From Oasisia sp. SBJ-2009 (Eukaryota; Annelida; Polychaeta; Sabellida; Siboglinidae): DNA of 64,000 bases. The DNA is taken from assembly GCA_964017155.1 (NCBI GenBank), contig OZ024854.1:22164869-22228868 (forward strand), given 5' to 3'. The position numbers and the translations under genes are program-made. The notes below the pieces were generated by a model, which did no database searches, was not told where the DNA came from, and saw only the letters and a list, made by a program, of their open reading frames with translations. This document shows, piece after piece, positions 14,150 to 26,509 of this stretch (position 1 is the first letter of the stretch; each line of letters begins with the position of its first letter).

Positions 14150-14197
14150 ATGGTGAACCTGTTCTCTGACACAGAAATGCAACTACGATTACTATGA
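14150..14197 (+). promoter_or_regulatory. Possible upstream open reading frame
   Basis: After a pyrimidine-rich acceptor (TTTATTTTCTAG ending at 14,136) the presumed 5' UTR contains an ATG at 14,150 and a stop at 14,195-14,197, giving a 15-residue peptide ending 25 nt before the main ATG. If the transcript starts as inferred, this small frame could lower translation of the main protein. The inference rests on position only. Confidence 0.35.
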
Positions 14198-14221
14198 ATC
14201 TAGTTTACTTGGACTGATGCC

Positions 14222-14863
14222 ATGATGGCAAAATCGTCGGCTAAGCACCGATTCCAAGACGAACAATATCTTAATTGGATTAAACTTGGTCAGGCACTTA
14301 TTTTGGTTGCTGACGGATTAAGGCCTTTCTGCGAAAGGGTGATTCGTGAATTCCATGATTCGCTAAAAGAAACACTTGGCGACAGACGGTGCACTGCTAG
14401 ATGTCACGCTAAGGACATAAAAGAGCGTAAATCGGATGGTGCAACATTCCATGTGAAATGCACTGCTGAGGAATCTAATGAAGGTACTGCTGATCACCAC
14501 AAAGAGCATTACACTGGTACCGAAGCACGCTGGTATATCGACTGTCCAGATGGCATTTGCAACAAATGGTTGGATGGCATTTATGCCGGACTGTGCGGAG
14601 ACCCGTATTCGTGGAAAAACACCAATGTGAAAATGTGGCCAACACAACCTTGGCAGCTAGCTAAGATCTTCATGGGCCCTGGGCAGCGCCCTTCGTCGTA
14701 TAATGCTGCTAAAACCGATGTATTGGGCCTGCTGCAGTTGATCATATATTGCAAGTTATTTCGTGATCGTGTGGACAGACAAGCTGCTGCCAAGGTAATA
14801 TTTTGTTTTTATTACACGTATGTCCAACAATTTATCACATTGCAACAAATTGAGCAGCGTGTG

Positions 14864-14944
<81 letters not shown>

Positions 14945-16567
14945 AATATAGATTCTTCATTCTCTGAATTACATATACTGAAAGTATATGATATTGCTGA
15001 ATTACGATTTGCACACATTGTGCACGGCAATAAATATAAAGAAATTGTTTACTTCGAACAATCCTGCCTATGCAACTAGAAAAAAAAAAAACTCTAGCAA
15101 CGTTTTGCTCCCACCAATTTAAAGTGGCTTTTATTCGCACGGATAGCATTATTAAATTTGCTAATCAATGGGCTTCCACAAAGCTAGTCGCTAGAGGCGT
15201 AACACGCAACTAGACCTTAGTTGTGTATCAGCGCCTCCAGCGACCAACGTGGATTTGTCAGCGATAGTTTGTACTGAATTAAATCGAACGTCCCGATACG
15301 TTTCATCGACTGTGAATGTACATTAATGTATATATTATGCTTTCATATTGACGGACATGTTATAAGATATCAATATTTAACTATACGTGTGAAGATGTAG
15401 CAGTCTCGTGTGATGCATACGGTGAGCTAGAGATGATTTTAAACATCCTTTCCGGCATCGAGCCAGCAAACCTGTCGTCGGGCCACTAGTCGACGTTCCA
15501 TCGGTCGTAAATGTTTATTAATGTACACATTATACCTTCACATTGACGGACATGTCAGATTGTATCCCGATTTAGTTATGTGTGAGGTTTCGGAGTCATG
15601 CGAGTTCAACAGCTGATTGTAGGATGATTTAAACAAGCGTTCCACAAAATGTTTGCAACACAGTGCCGCATTTTATACACGTCAAGAAAACGTAAAAGAC
15701 GGCGCAAAGACCCTAGTTGTGTCAGAGCGCCTTCTGTCGGATTAGTTATTGTGCATCCTTTGACATGTTCAAGTTCAAGAAACATTCCGTATTTAAACAA
15801 TAAACTGATAGTAAATTGCATACCCACAACATTTTATATAGTAATTGATATTACTGTTGACGTTAGCGTCGGGGTACCTATGATCGACCGTTTTTGCGTA
15901 GTTTTCCGCTTTTTATTCGTCTTTGATGTAAAGTTACGCAATTTTAAATATTCTCTAAATATATTCAAAGCATATTCTTTGACGATTTCTACAAACACAA
16001 AAAAATAGTTTGATACAATTTGGTGACAAAATACCGGCACTGATTACCTTCTCACCCAATAGGTCACATGACTGTCATGAGGGTCCCTAATGATCGACCG
16101 TTCACGGTTCAGCACATAAACTTGAGAAATGATGTGTCAACAATGATTTTATTCGCCCATGACATCAGTTCGCGTATTTGTTTACACATAAACAATTAGG
16201 CCTACGTTAGTACAGTAACAGTCAACACCAAATCACCGAATTTATTGCATTTATGAAACGGTCCATCATTAGGGACCCTGTCGATGAAAGGTACCCACAC
16301 GCTAATATTGTGTTATATAGAAATTATGCATATCATATTTGCTATGTTTGTTCAGGTAAATGCTATAAGAAACCAACTGTTCCACTCAAGCTCATTCAAA
16401 GTAGAACACAGTGCAATGAAGAACATGATCCAACAAATGATAGAACTGCTTGAAGTTAAAGACTTGGACGACGACGCTAATGCGCAAGATGCCGCAAAAC
16501 AACTCAAACAGGTGAGTAATCAAACAAATGTTTATAATACTTTATTTTGTGATGTCCCAGTTGACGT

Positions 16568-16640
<73 letters not shown>

Positions 16641-16935
16641 CGTGCGTGCGTACATGCGTACGTGGGTGAGTGCGTGGGTGAGTGAGTGCGTGCGTACGTG
16701 TGTTCGTAGGTGTGTGTGCACGCGAACCTTGATGCATGCATGTTTTCATGCGTATATTCTCTGCACGTGTGTTTATATTGTTTGCAACCCAAACATAGGC
16801 ATTACCAAAGTGCATGAACTGTTAATTAAGAGAAGAGCCTTTATGTCTGCCGTGCCTTATCTATAGTTAGTTCTGTCAGAAACCGTTGAAGAAATTTGTG
16901 AAATTGTTCACCAAGTTGAAAGAATAAAATATTAA
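14222..16935 (+). CDS. CXorf38-like protein with HEPN-type R-x4-H motif (3 coding exons)
   Basis: Coding exons are 14,222-14,794, 16,356-16,511 and 16,867-16,935 (191 + 52 + 22 codons, 265 residues, then TAA). All junctions are phase 0, with donors GTAATA and GTGAGT and acceptors TTCAG and CTATAG. The protein matches vertebrate CXorf38, as I recall it, along its length: QYLNWIKLGQALILVADGL near the start, Cys at CPDGIC followed by W and a tryptophan-rich WKNT, then PWQLAKIFMGPGQ, TDVLGLLQLI and, across the first junction, AAKVNAIRNQLFHSS. The last contains R-x4-H, the signature of HEPN domains, many of which are RNases or RNA binders. Vertebrate CXorf38 has a matching RNEIMHSS. The molecular function of the family is not established. 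The C-terminus is shorter than in human (about 319 residues). The start is the first of two tandem ATGs, placed before the conserved region. Confidence 0.85.
14867..14943. repeat. (TA)n in intron 1 of the CXorf38-like gene
   Basis: Pure AT tract beginning 72 bp after the splice donor. Reading straight through the donor into this tract gives a spurious 285-codon open frame. Confidence 0.9.
15240..15720 (+). repeat. Diverged direct duplication, unit about 240-250 bp, in intron 1
   Basis: Two copies share GTACATTAATGTATATATTA-like sequence, TTCA(C/T)ATTGACGGACATGT, TATACGTGTGAAG-like and TAGATGATTTTAAAC-like blocks at about 15,300-15,450 and 15,505-15,650. Each copy also sits next to a block like CCTAGTTGTGTCAGAGCGCC (15,215 and 15,712). 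This looks like an old tandem duplication inside the intron. Confidence 0.6.
16080..16278. mobile_element. Short inverted-repeat element (MITE-like) at end of intron 1
   Basis: GGGTCCCTAATGATCGACCG at about 16,081 is matched in reverse complement by CGGTCCATCATTAGGGACCC ending at 16,278, one mismatch in 20. The unit is about 200 bp and has no coding sequence. The flanks TGTCATGA (left) and TGTCGATGA (right) could be an imperfect 8-bp target duplication. It ends 77 bp before the acceptor of exon 2. The family is unassigned. Confidence 0.5.
16566..16722. repeat. (GT)n microsatellite in intron 2
   Basis: GT tract followed by GCGT/GTGA variants, inside the second intron of the CXorf38-like gene. 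Confidence 0.95.
16923..16928 (+). terminator. Polyadenylation signal AATAAA
   Basis: AATAAA overlaps the last codons of the CXorf38-like reading frame just before TAA at 16,933. A second A-rich stretch follows. The very short 3' UTR this implies is unusual; a more distal signal cannot be excluded. Confidence 0.4.
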
Positions 16936-16979
16936 AAAAATTCTGATTTCACAACTAATGTTTTACTCACATCGAAGTT

Positions 16980-17318
16980 TCAACCACCATCGGTGGTCAT
17001 CCACAGGAACAGTATCTTCACTGCTCGCCAGATGGCGTGGTGAGCAGACTGTCCCAAACGTGACTGTGTCTGTAGCTCCCCTTTTTTCTGTTCATAGTTG
17101 GTGCAATCTTTGAAGTCTAGATGGCTTCTGTACTCCAACGCATGCACTTGTCTGTCTGTATATCCATATTTGATTAAAAAACGTGAAGCTTATCCTCTAA
17201 TTTCCGAAAGACGTCTTGGAGGGTAGCTTCATTGTTCACAAGCAATTTGTAGTTGACTGTCTTGTAAGGGCATCTCAGGGCCTCCTCAAAAAGCAGAATG
17301 GTAAAAAAGCAGAGCTGA
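16980..17318 (-). pseudogene. Broken coding fragment, unrecognised
   Basis: Read on the minus strand, one frame gives EEALRCPYKTVNYKLLVNNE and continues ATLQDVFRKLEDKLHVF to a stop in a T-run near 17,180. One frame over, the sequence resumes IKYGYTDRQVHALEYRSHLD and continues through KDCTNYEQKKGELQTQSRLG and AHHAIWRAVKILFLWMTTDG to a stop at 16,980-16,982. The composition is clearly protein-like and a single indel in the T-run explains the break. I do not recognise the family. It lies tail-to-tail with the CXorf38-like gene, only 45 bp away. Confidence 0.5.
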
Positions 17319-17860
17319 GAACATGAACTCCTGAGATGACCTGTGTATTCAGTCGATTAAAATCAACAAACCCCTCAATACCAGTCTCCCTGGACGCTAC
17401 AGGCTTTCTATTTTTCACCCTGACGCAGTGCTAGTGGCTATATAAATAACCTAGTAGGTCCATATGAAACTGGGCAGTTATTGCCTGCTTGGTTTAAACT
17501 ATATTTTAATTTAATCTACCAATTATTGTAAAATTAATATTCTGAACAACTACATAATGAAACATCATGTACTATATTGATGTCAACTGCATTCTTATTA
17601 TATGGCTGGCTGACTGGCTTGGAAGTTGATAACTCCACATTGACCAAAAACTGTCCTGTCGCTGCTTCACATAATTTGACCGAGTTACTGGTCATATCAT
17701 TTGGAAAGCCAGATAAACTATCTTTAAAATGGTGTGACTGTGGTGTCTACTAGTTTAACATACATTGTCATCCGTAAGTGATAATTGCCAAAGATAAAAA
17801 TTAATATTGTAGACAACTATAGAGTGAAAACAATCATACATTTTATTGATACTGTCTGAT
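17319..17860. other. Nothing recognised
   Basis: AT-rich sequence between the broken fragment and the LINE tail. Confidence 0.4.
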
Positions 17861-17864
17861 ATTT

Positions 17865-18796
17865 TAACCCAATAATAATATAATAATAACTTTATTGTCC
17901 AATTCATAGAATGCAAATACATTTTGCATTTTGGGGGTTGCATAAAAACACAATATTTAAGTCACGTAGTAATGCATGTATAGAGTAAAGTCAAGCATGT
18001 AAATATATAAACGTTAGCTAAAAATATAAATATAATATATATTGGAATAAATAAATATACTAAAACAATATGACAATATTATAATAAGATAAATTAATTA
18101 ATAAATATGATAAAACAACATTGCATTGGCAGCGGTAGAGAATGTGATAGTTCAAGGATTATTTTTTATATGGCTGATTCAAATACTTGATGGAGGATGG
18201 AATGAAGGATTTAAGGGCTCGCTGGGTTTTTACTGTTGGCATTCTGTACCTCCTTACAGAGGGGAGAAGTTCGTAACAGTCGTGTGAGAAGTGGGTGGGG
18301 TCAGATAAGATTTTGGTTGCCATTTACAGTGTTCTTGATTTATACAATTGCTCCAGACTGGTATCTGGTGTACAGCACATAGCGATTTTACAAGAAATGG
18401 TGTATATCCTGTTTAGTTTTCTCTGTTTTTGACCGAGAGATTTCCCCACCAACAAACAACATCGAACGTCATAACACTTTTTACAAATGAATCGTGGAAC
18501 ACAAATAAAATGTTTCGGTCTATGTGCAAGGCATTGAATTTTCTCAGGAAGTACAATCTTTGTTGGCCTTTCTTATATAAATTCATTGTATTTTCATCCC
18601 ACCTTAGTTTGTCATCGATTGTTGTACCCAGATATTTATAGGAATGCACAATTTCTATGTTTTGCCCATTGCTGTTGACAGGGGTAGGGTAATGTACACC
18701 TGATCGAAAGTCTATTCTGGCTAGTCTAGACTGGAAAGTGTATCCAATTTGGCTGCGTTTCTGATCATCTTCATGTATATCTAAACAAAATGCCAA
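17865..18796 (-). mobile_element. 5'-truncated non-LTR retrotransposon (LINE), RT C-terminal part
   Basis: On the minus strand, from 18,796, the frame contains the post-catalytic motif YKYLGTTIDDKLRWDENT, then KKGQQRLYFLRKFN and SFVKSVMTFDVVCWWGN. Further on, after stops, come LLPSVRRYRMPTVKTQRALK and SFIPSSIKYLNQ near 18,170. These are the thumb and C-terminal motifs of reverse transcriptases in a LINE family common in fish and invertebrates (KKAQQRLYFLR is its hallmark). The catalytic palm (YADD) lies upstream and is missing. The 3' UTR ends in AATAAAGTTATTATTATATT at about 17,900-17,865, a typical low-complexity LINE tail. The copy is dead. Confidence 0.8.
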
Positions 18797-18999
18797 CTAG
18801 ATGATTACGGTGAAGAGTTTAGGTGGCGATAATGATTCACCAAAGCACATTTCAATGATGTATTAACACTTTGCGGATAGATCTTCACGTATAGCCATTG
18901 GGTGTTTGTTTGTTTTTAAATATATATTGTGATCTCCGGACGAATAAAAAAAGTGTTAACCTACGAATCATCATGGAGCCCTGTAGATCACAGGCAACA

Positions 19000-20615
<1,616 letters not shown>

Positions 20616-20639
20616 TGAAAATCAAACCTCTAGTGCGTT

Positions 20640-21070
20640 ATATTGCATATTGCTCCAGTCTGGATTAGACATTGAAGCGTACAGAACGTCACGCAGTTTG
20701 CAAATGGGATCACGTCTTACAACGTTACACAAGTTTCAAAGGCAGCCAGAACAACTGCGATGATCTGACTTGCCCACACAAAACACCCGTCTTATTCATT
20801 AATTTGTTTTTGTGTTATCTTTAAAATAATTAATATTTCATATTGTAAAATAAAAGAATATTGCTTTCTAATTATTTAATATATATGGCGAGTTGTCACG
20901 AATCATCGACAAATAGAGTTCAGAGAGGTGTTTTTCAAACGTTATGCTATGATTACTGGCTTTTGGACACGCATACAGTATATATTGAGGAAATCGTGGA
21001 AGAATTTGGGCACCTAAACTATGAAAATTGAAACTTTGACAATGCTTTGAAAGTACATGTACTAACTGTC
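20640..21070. other. Nothing recognised
   Basis: AT-rich sequence between the microsatellite and the first 18-bp motif of the next element. Confidence 0.4.
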
Positions 21071-21830
21071 TGAAACCTTGAGTATGCACGTTAATCACTA
21101 TACTGAAAGAGATCTTATTGCTATGTAATATCTAATTTGCCTGCTATATAGCATATTTTATATATGTACACTATATATAGGTGCTAGAGATTCAATAATA
21201 AACATGTATTATAATGTTTTTAACTTTAAGGTATAGCATTAAAGTAGTTTGTGCACTAAAAATATATTCCTTTTCATAGACATGACCTTCTGTCAGTCCA
21301 TACCTCTACCAAGTCCATGTATGGTTCATTTATATAATACATCCCTAGGTTTCTAGAAGAGGTGCGAATCAAAAAAGGTATGGCTTACCGACCCAGGACA
21401 ATTATATTTAAAGTTGGGGGTGACTTAATTATGCATATCTATGGTTTCATATAAATCTATTTTTGTTATTTATCTCTAAAACAGCGTAACTTAGAAATCA
21501 GAACCCTGATTTGCCCCCAAACGTATTACTAAGTGTCTATATGTTTATTCAGCAATCTGAACTCTCTGCTGTGACGATTCATGTGGTTAATGTCTAAAAT
21601 ATGTTTTATTACTAGGATATGATGGCATACCCACGGTTTCAAACTTTCTGGTAGATTATTAACAACATTTTTTAGAAATGGCATACATGTACTTGCAGGT
21701 ATGCAAAAACCATGGAATACGTGCATAAGTAATACAGCTCTATGATAAGGTTTGAATAGCTTCAAGCAATGTACCTATAAACTAAGGAAATGATGCATAG
21801 TCATGGCTTCATGCATACTCACGGCTTCAT
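21071..21830. repeat. Left cluster of the 18-bp motif (5 copies)
   Basis: Copies at 21,071-21,090 (+), 21,431-21,450 (-), 21,624-21,641 (-), 21,793-21,811 (-) and 21,811-21,830 (-). The last two are adjacent. Minus-oriented copies read ATGCATACTCACGGCTTCAT; variation is mostly G/A or C/T at two positions. Confidence 0.8.
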
Positions 21831-22129
21831 CTTGAAAGCATTGCTAACAACGTAAACATTCTTTCGATGTACAAAAATAGAAGAGGGTATGAAGAAATAA
21901 AAAAACACGTATCTGATTGATGAAATACAATTTTATTGGCACATTGAACAAACAATGGGGGAAATTGAGCCAACTCACTGAACCTTCTTCATTAGATCTT
22001 ACATTATTTTGCTTCATCCATTTTATTGGCTACTGCCTGTGATATGTAAATGTTGTTAATGTTACTTCGGAGAATTGATCTCAAATGTTAAGCGAAATTT
22101 TTTTGCTGCCTACGGCCTACTGGCAGTTG

Positions 22130-23935
22130 TATTTTTCAAGCTGCCCATCTGAAGACATGCTGCAACCCTTCTAGTTCCACCCACACTTTCTGGCTGAGGC
22201 AGAAACATGATAATGTCAGTTTTGTTTATAGGAGCAATATCCTTAACTACTGGTGTAACACATTTCCCTGACATCTTTCAAGACTGACGATAAAATGAAA
22301 CAATGAGCTCATCATCTTCGTCATCTGTTTCTGGCTCAATGATGTTTCCAACATAGTCCTTGGGGTCTTTTGATTTAAGTGGCATGAACTTCACCAATAT
22401 ATAATCATCCACTTTCCCTTCCCTGATCTGCACGACCTCTTTCTGTGTATCCTCTTCCATATCTTGCTCCTCTCTCTCTCCCCCCCCCCTCTCTCTGTCT
22501 GTCTCTTTCTCTGGCTCTCTCTGCATCACATCTGTTCTATGCTAGTTTTTGTAGCGGACTTCTGCACATGACATGCCATATAGTTTCCCCCGGATTTCAT
22601 CACCTTCCAGCTGAACTAGCAGTGCTGGTGATTTTGGAAGGACACTCAATGCATCAACCATCAGGGCCATGTTTGCATGGTTTTGGCATAAGCACTGACG
22701 ACGGGCGGTGTACTTAATTAGGTGAATGTATTTTGGTTGTGCCAGACAGAAGACCGACAGGGAGATCTTGATGTCTGGATGATCCATCCTGACCTTGCGG
22801 TGCAGGTTCTGCATGGTGTCAGTCAGCTCAAACACCCCATTTCCTCGTACCTGATTCTTTTTAGATGGCAACTCATTGCAGTTACTCGGCCTTTTCAGAT
22901 ACTCGATAACCATGGTCTGTTGTGATCATCTGGCGAGTGAGGCTCTCACGGATGTCCTCTTCTTGGAGTTGGATGTGTACTCATGTGACATGGCAATTGT
23001 GTTACTCATCAACTTTGAGTATCCACGGGCACCTAGCTTTGCTTTGAACAAAGTTTTCTTCACGTGGGATGGAGCCTTGCGTACACGTGAAGTTGTCTCT
23101 GTTGGTGGAAGCAAGGCTTGGACACGGCCTGCATTTGGTGTAACATTGATGGATATTAGAATCTCAATGGCTGCCCGATAAGGTTGTGGCCAGCATATCG
23201 GTGGTTGGTGTCTTCCGAAGCTCTTTTTGCAGTGATGTTACCTCCTTCTGATATTTTTCAAGTGCCCTTTTCAGCGGACGGGCCTTTGGCAGTTTGCTAA
23301 AGGGCATCTTTACAATCATACTGAAAATAAACCAAGGAAACCATCCAGTTACATATACAGTTAATTTACTGGAATGTTTAAAGTACTGGAATTTGCATTT
23401 ATGAAAGATGAGAAACAAAGTATTAGTTATTGAGCACATTATGTTCTATACATTTATGAATTGTGGTTCTTTTTATTTTGGTGTACTACGTTGAAGGTTA
23501 CAAACATATAAATAGCAAGATAAGATGGTAAGCTCTTTAAAATAAAATAATTAGAAACGTTATGAAAGTGTATGATGGTTACAGTGGTTATAATATGAGG
23601 GATCATATTAATGTACCTTGTGGTTGATAATCCCAGGTCACTTGCTTTCACTCGCCTACATCTCGGGGTCCCCATTGTGTCTGGCTGCTGGCCTGCCAGT
23701 CTCCCGGACTGTCGCACCTCAGCTGCACCTATATTGCCTCTTGCTGCTGCAGTAACCTTTGCCTCTGTTCAAAAAGGGACGTTTAACCAAAATACATGTA
23801 AATAAAGGGTTACAGAAATGAATTGCCCGGTACTCCGGATCTGCTGAATGTTCATCCCGATATATCTGGGTTCTCAACCTATCCTTTTCCTTTTCAGCTG
23901 CAGTTTTCACACGCTTGGTTGGCATAGTCTGCAAT
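22130..23935 (-). pseudogene. Decayed multi-exon gene of a transposon-associated multi-copy family
   Basis: Minus strand. The first exon starts MPTKRVKTAAEKEKDRLRTQ and continues IYRDEHSADPEYR, a basic helix like the RQRxYRxRRxADPEYR start of a multi-copy animal family. A second exon (about 23,766-23,620, acceptor TTGAACAG, donor GTACAT) carries AEVRQSGRLAGQQPDTMG. From 23,310 a coiled segment (LKRALEKYQKEVTSLQKELR) follows, then TLFKAKLGARGYSKLMSN, a frame break near 22,925, IEYLKRPSNCNELPSKKNQV, LHRKVRMDHPDIKISLSVFC and QCLCQNHANMALMVDAL (paired Cys/His). The end has VDDYILVKFMPLKSKDPKDY, GNIIEPETDDEDDE and IMFLPQPES, a barrel-like segment typical of the family's C-terminus. Several stops and frame changes show it is dead. 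The biochemical role of the family is unknown to me; its repeated occurrence next to element-like repeats suggests transposon origin. Confidence 0.55.
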
Positions 23936-23989
23936 ATAAGGGTAACAACCTCACCTTAGGTTCATGCCTCTTTGTGGCGATAAAATTGT

Positions 23990-25243
23990 GCAGAAGCCAT
24001 GATTATGCTTTAATTCTTCTGTGACTATGGACAATTTTAATTAAAATAGACACTTATCCTATAGTTGTGATCAGTGTACATGTGTGGCTTGTTGATTTTG
24101 CATCAATCCTTACAGTAGTAATGTATATAAAAGTAGTAGATATAGGTAACAATCTGAGTTAAAGTCCCTTAAACGGGTGAAGCCATGAGTATGCATGAAA
24201 CTATGAGTATGCATCAATTCATCAGTGACTATGTAAGAAATAAAAATCAAATAAAGGTTAATGCTAGAGTGCTAATCATTGTGCACGTGTGTCCTGTTGA
24301 TTTGCCACCGATACTTTCATTGTTGGCATTAGTTGAGTGATTTTACGTTCACTTCGACATATTTATTAAACTGAGGGTTGAAAAAAATAATATGCAGTAA
24401 TTGAGAAACTGTTTCAGGAAAGTAGCTAATATGTGTCCTCCGTCAATCCTTTCATTAACATTGTCAAAACAACTATTAGATAAGTAATAATCTATTTAAT
24501 TTGTATCCCATAAACGAATGAAGTATGCATGAAGCCATGAGTATGCGTCTTGTCTATGCCAGTTTAAACCAAAACAAAACCCCTAATCTGCTTTATTATC
24601 GCGGACAGTTGTAATGACACACCCCTCCTACACAAATATCAGCATATTGTACACTAATGTCCACATAAAATACTGAACATGCGTTTAACATGTACGTAAG
24701 AGTTTATTAATTTCAAGTGATTTTACAAAACGTTTTGAACTGTTAGGAAAACAAAGTTACTTACGTTTTTTGCAGTGCATCGTGGTCGCTGTAGCTCTTG
24801 TTGGTGTGGTCACGGTCTTTAGTACCAGTACAAAACGCCCACATCATGAATGACTGTTAATGCATACTCACGGCTTCAGCATTCTCACGGCTTCATATTT
24901 GAGGGAAATTGTCATAGATAAAAGAGTAACACATCTACAGATCTATATAAGATTTGGCCTATAATACGGGAGTAGTTCGACAATCATCTGGTTTTAATAT
25001 GTCTTACTAATCTATACATATCTGGACACAGTGAATAATCAAAGAGCATACTCACGGGTTCACTCAAACCTACCCCAAATCAGTTTTATCCAAATGTTTC
25101 ATTTATTAATATTGTTTCCAATGTAAAACAGGGTTGACGCGAATGCCTAAGTGTGTTACGTATTATTCACCGTGATAACCCTGTCGTATAGTTGTATTCT
25201 TTTCTAGATTGGTCCATATGAATGAGTGCATACCCACGGTTTC
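23990..25243. repeat. Right cluster of the 18-bp motif (8 copies) in degenerate 200-bp units
   Basis: Copies at about 23,993-24,010 (+, diverged), 24,178-24,196 (+), 24,196-24,214 (+), 24,530-24,548 (+), 24,860-24,878 (-), 24,879-24,896 (-), 25,046-25,062 (-) and 25,226-25,243 (-). Between 23,990 and 24,550 the intervening sequence is itself a degenerate repeat (CTTGTTGATTTTGCATCAAT near 24,087 against CCTGTTGATTTGCCACCGAT near 24,295, and CCTCCGTCAATCCTTTCATT near 24,436). Orientation switches from + to - between 24.55 and 24.86 kb. Confidence 0.75.
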
Positions 25244-25482
25244 ACAAAACTTCCCCATCATAAAAATGATACCCACATTCCAGGATCTATGTCAAATACA
25301 TTAACTTTAGTGTTCCTATATCCACAAAACATAGGTCATCATAACTCTATTCTAACTGGATGCCTCAATACTGTTGTGTACCAATAAAACACAATGTATA
25401 GAAACAATTAGTAATAAGTTACACAAAAATACACAAAATATGACACGTAATCTGCAATAGTAGGTATTTGTTTTCATTATAG

Positions 25483-25768
25483 ATATACAAAACTAGGTAT
25501 CTCATGGAAGCTCTCCGCAAGAGAAAGATGGACAACCTATTTCCAGTATTATAATGACTATATTGAAGGCAGTAGGGACCGAAAACCTGTTTGTCGACGT
25601 TTCGTGACAACTGGCCATATAATATTCAAGTGTAATGTGGCTGAAGCAGATGTATCTGTTGTTGGGGCACTTGAAGAAACGCCTTACCTGCTCCTCCTTG
25701 GTCAGATACACAGCATAACGATGTTGAAAACTCTGATGGCAGAACCTCTTCCCTATGTCACTGAGTTG
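25483..25768 (+). CDS. Candidate internal exon of an unrecognised host gene
   Basis: Preceded by a pyrimidine-rich acceptor (TTGTTTTCATTATAG), an open stretch of 95 codons reads TKLGISWKLSARERWTTYFQ then YYNDYIEGSRDRKPVCRRFV, TTGHIIFKCNVAEADVSVVG and ALEETPYLLLLGQIHSITML, ending PLPYVTEL before GTATTT. The amino-acid composition is that of a folded protein and the boundaries match splice sites (phase 1 in, phase 0 out). I do not recognise the protein and found no partner exons, so it may be an isolated exon of a long gene, or a relic. Confidence 0.4.
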
Positions 25769-25801
25769 GTATTTATAGTGCCTATATATTCGCTTATATA
25801 G

Positions 25802-26370
25802 TATTACAATATCTATTGAATCTGATCCATAAAATCGTGTGTATTGGTGTATATTTAAAAAAAGTTGTGCGTTATATTAACCGGCGCTGCGATTTGTGGG
25901 CATATAATACTGCACAACGTCCGTGACTTCTCACTTCTCAATGTTGTTTTGACATGCAGAATTACAGACATTGTGAAATATGTCACACACATGTCACACA
26001 CCAAAAATTTGAAGAAAAACAATATATAGTCAAATTGTACAGATTACATAAGTACACATAAAATAATACTGGGATCTAAACAATTAAGCCCCATTTTCTA
26101 TCTTTTGTCACAGCTAAAATAGTTGAAAAACCAAAAATAACAGTGTTCTTTAATAGTTTTAATATAATTTGTTTTAATAAAATATAACTATATTGTCAGA
26201 AATGAAGCATTACATGTCCGCGAATTTCAAATCTTGTGCAAGACGATAGATATGTCAGAACGGTCCACTGGATTCAAGCAATGGACCACGGAAAGAAGTA
26301 TATTCACCTTTCTATGGTCAGCTTTCTTGCAATTGCTACAGTGTGTAAAAATGTCCTCATGTATATATGT
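25802..26370. other. Nothing recognised
   Basis: AT-rich sequence with no supported gene or repeat. Confidence 0.4.
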
Positions 26371-26375
26371 ACGTA

Positions 26376-26407
26376 TACATATATTATATATATATATATT
26401 ATATATA

Positions 26408-26496
<89 letters not shown>
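26376..26496. repeat. (TA)n microsatellite
   Basis: TATATA with ATTAT interruptions every 16-18 bp at the left end, then pure AT. A second TA block occupies 26,686-26,852. Confidence 0.95.
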
Positions 26497-26499
<3 letters not shown>

Positions 26500-26509
26500 G
26501 TCCCTCCTC

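Larger units (their letters stand above)
21071..25243 (-). mobile_element. Candidate DNA transposon: decayed gene flanked by 18-bp subterminal motifs
   Basis: The outermost copies of the motif GAAGCCRTGAGTATGCAT (21,071 on +, 25,226-25,243 on -) both point inward. A single decayed multi-exon gene (22,130-23,935, minus) lies between two clusters of the same motif, and the motif is not seen elsewhere in the window. Clustered, bidirectional short repeats on both sides of one gene are the layout of subterminal transposase-binding sites in several DNA-transposon superfamilies. No clean terminal inverted repeat or target duplication was found, so the exact ends are uncertain; the coordinates mark only the outermost motifs. 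The alternative is a host gene with an amplified regulatory motif. Confidence 0.45.
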
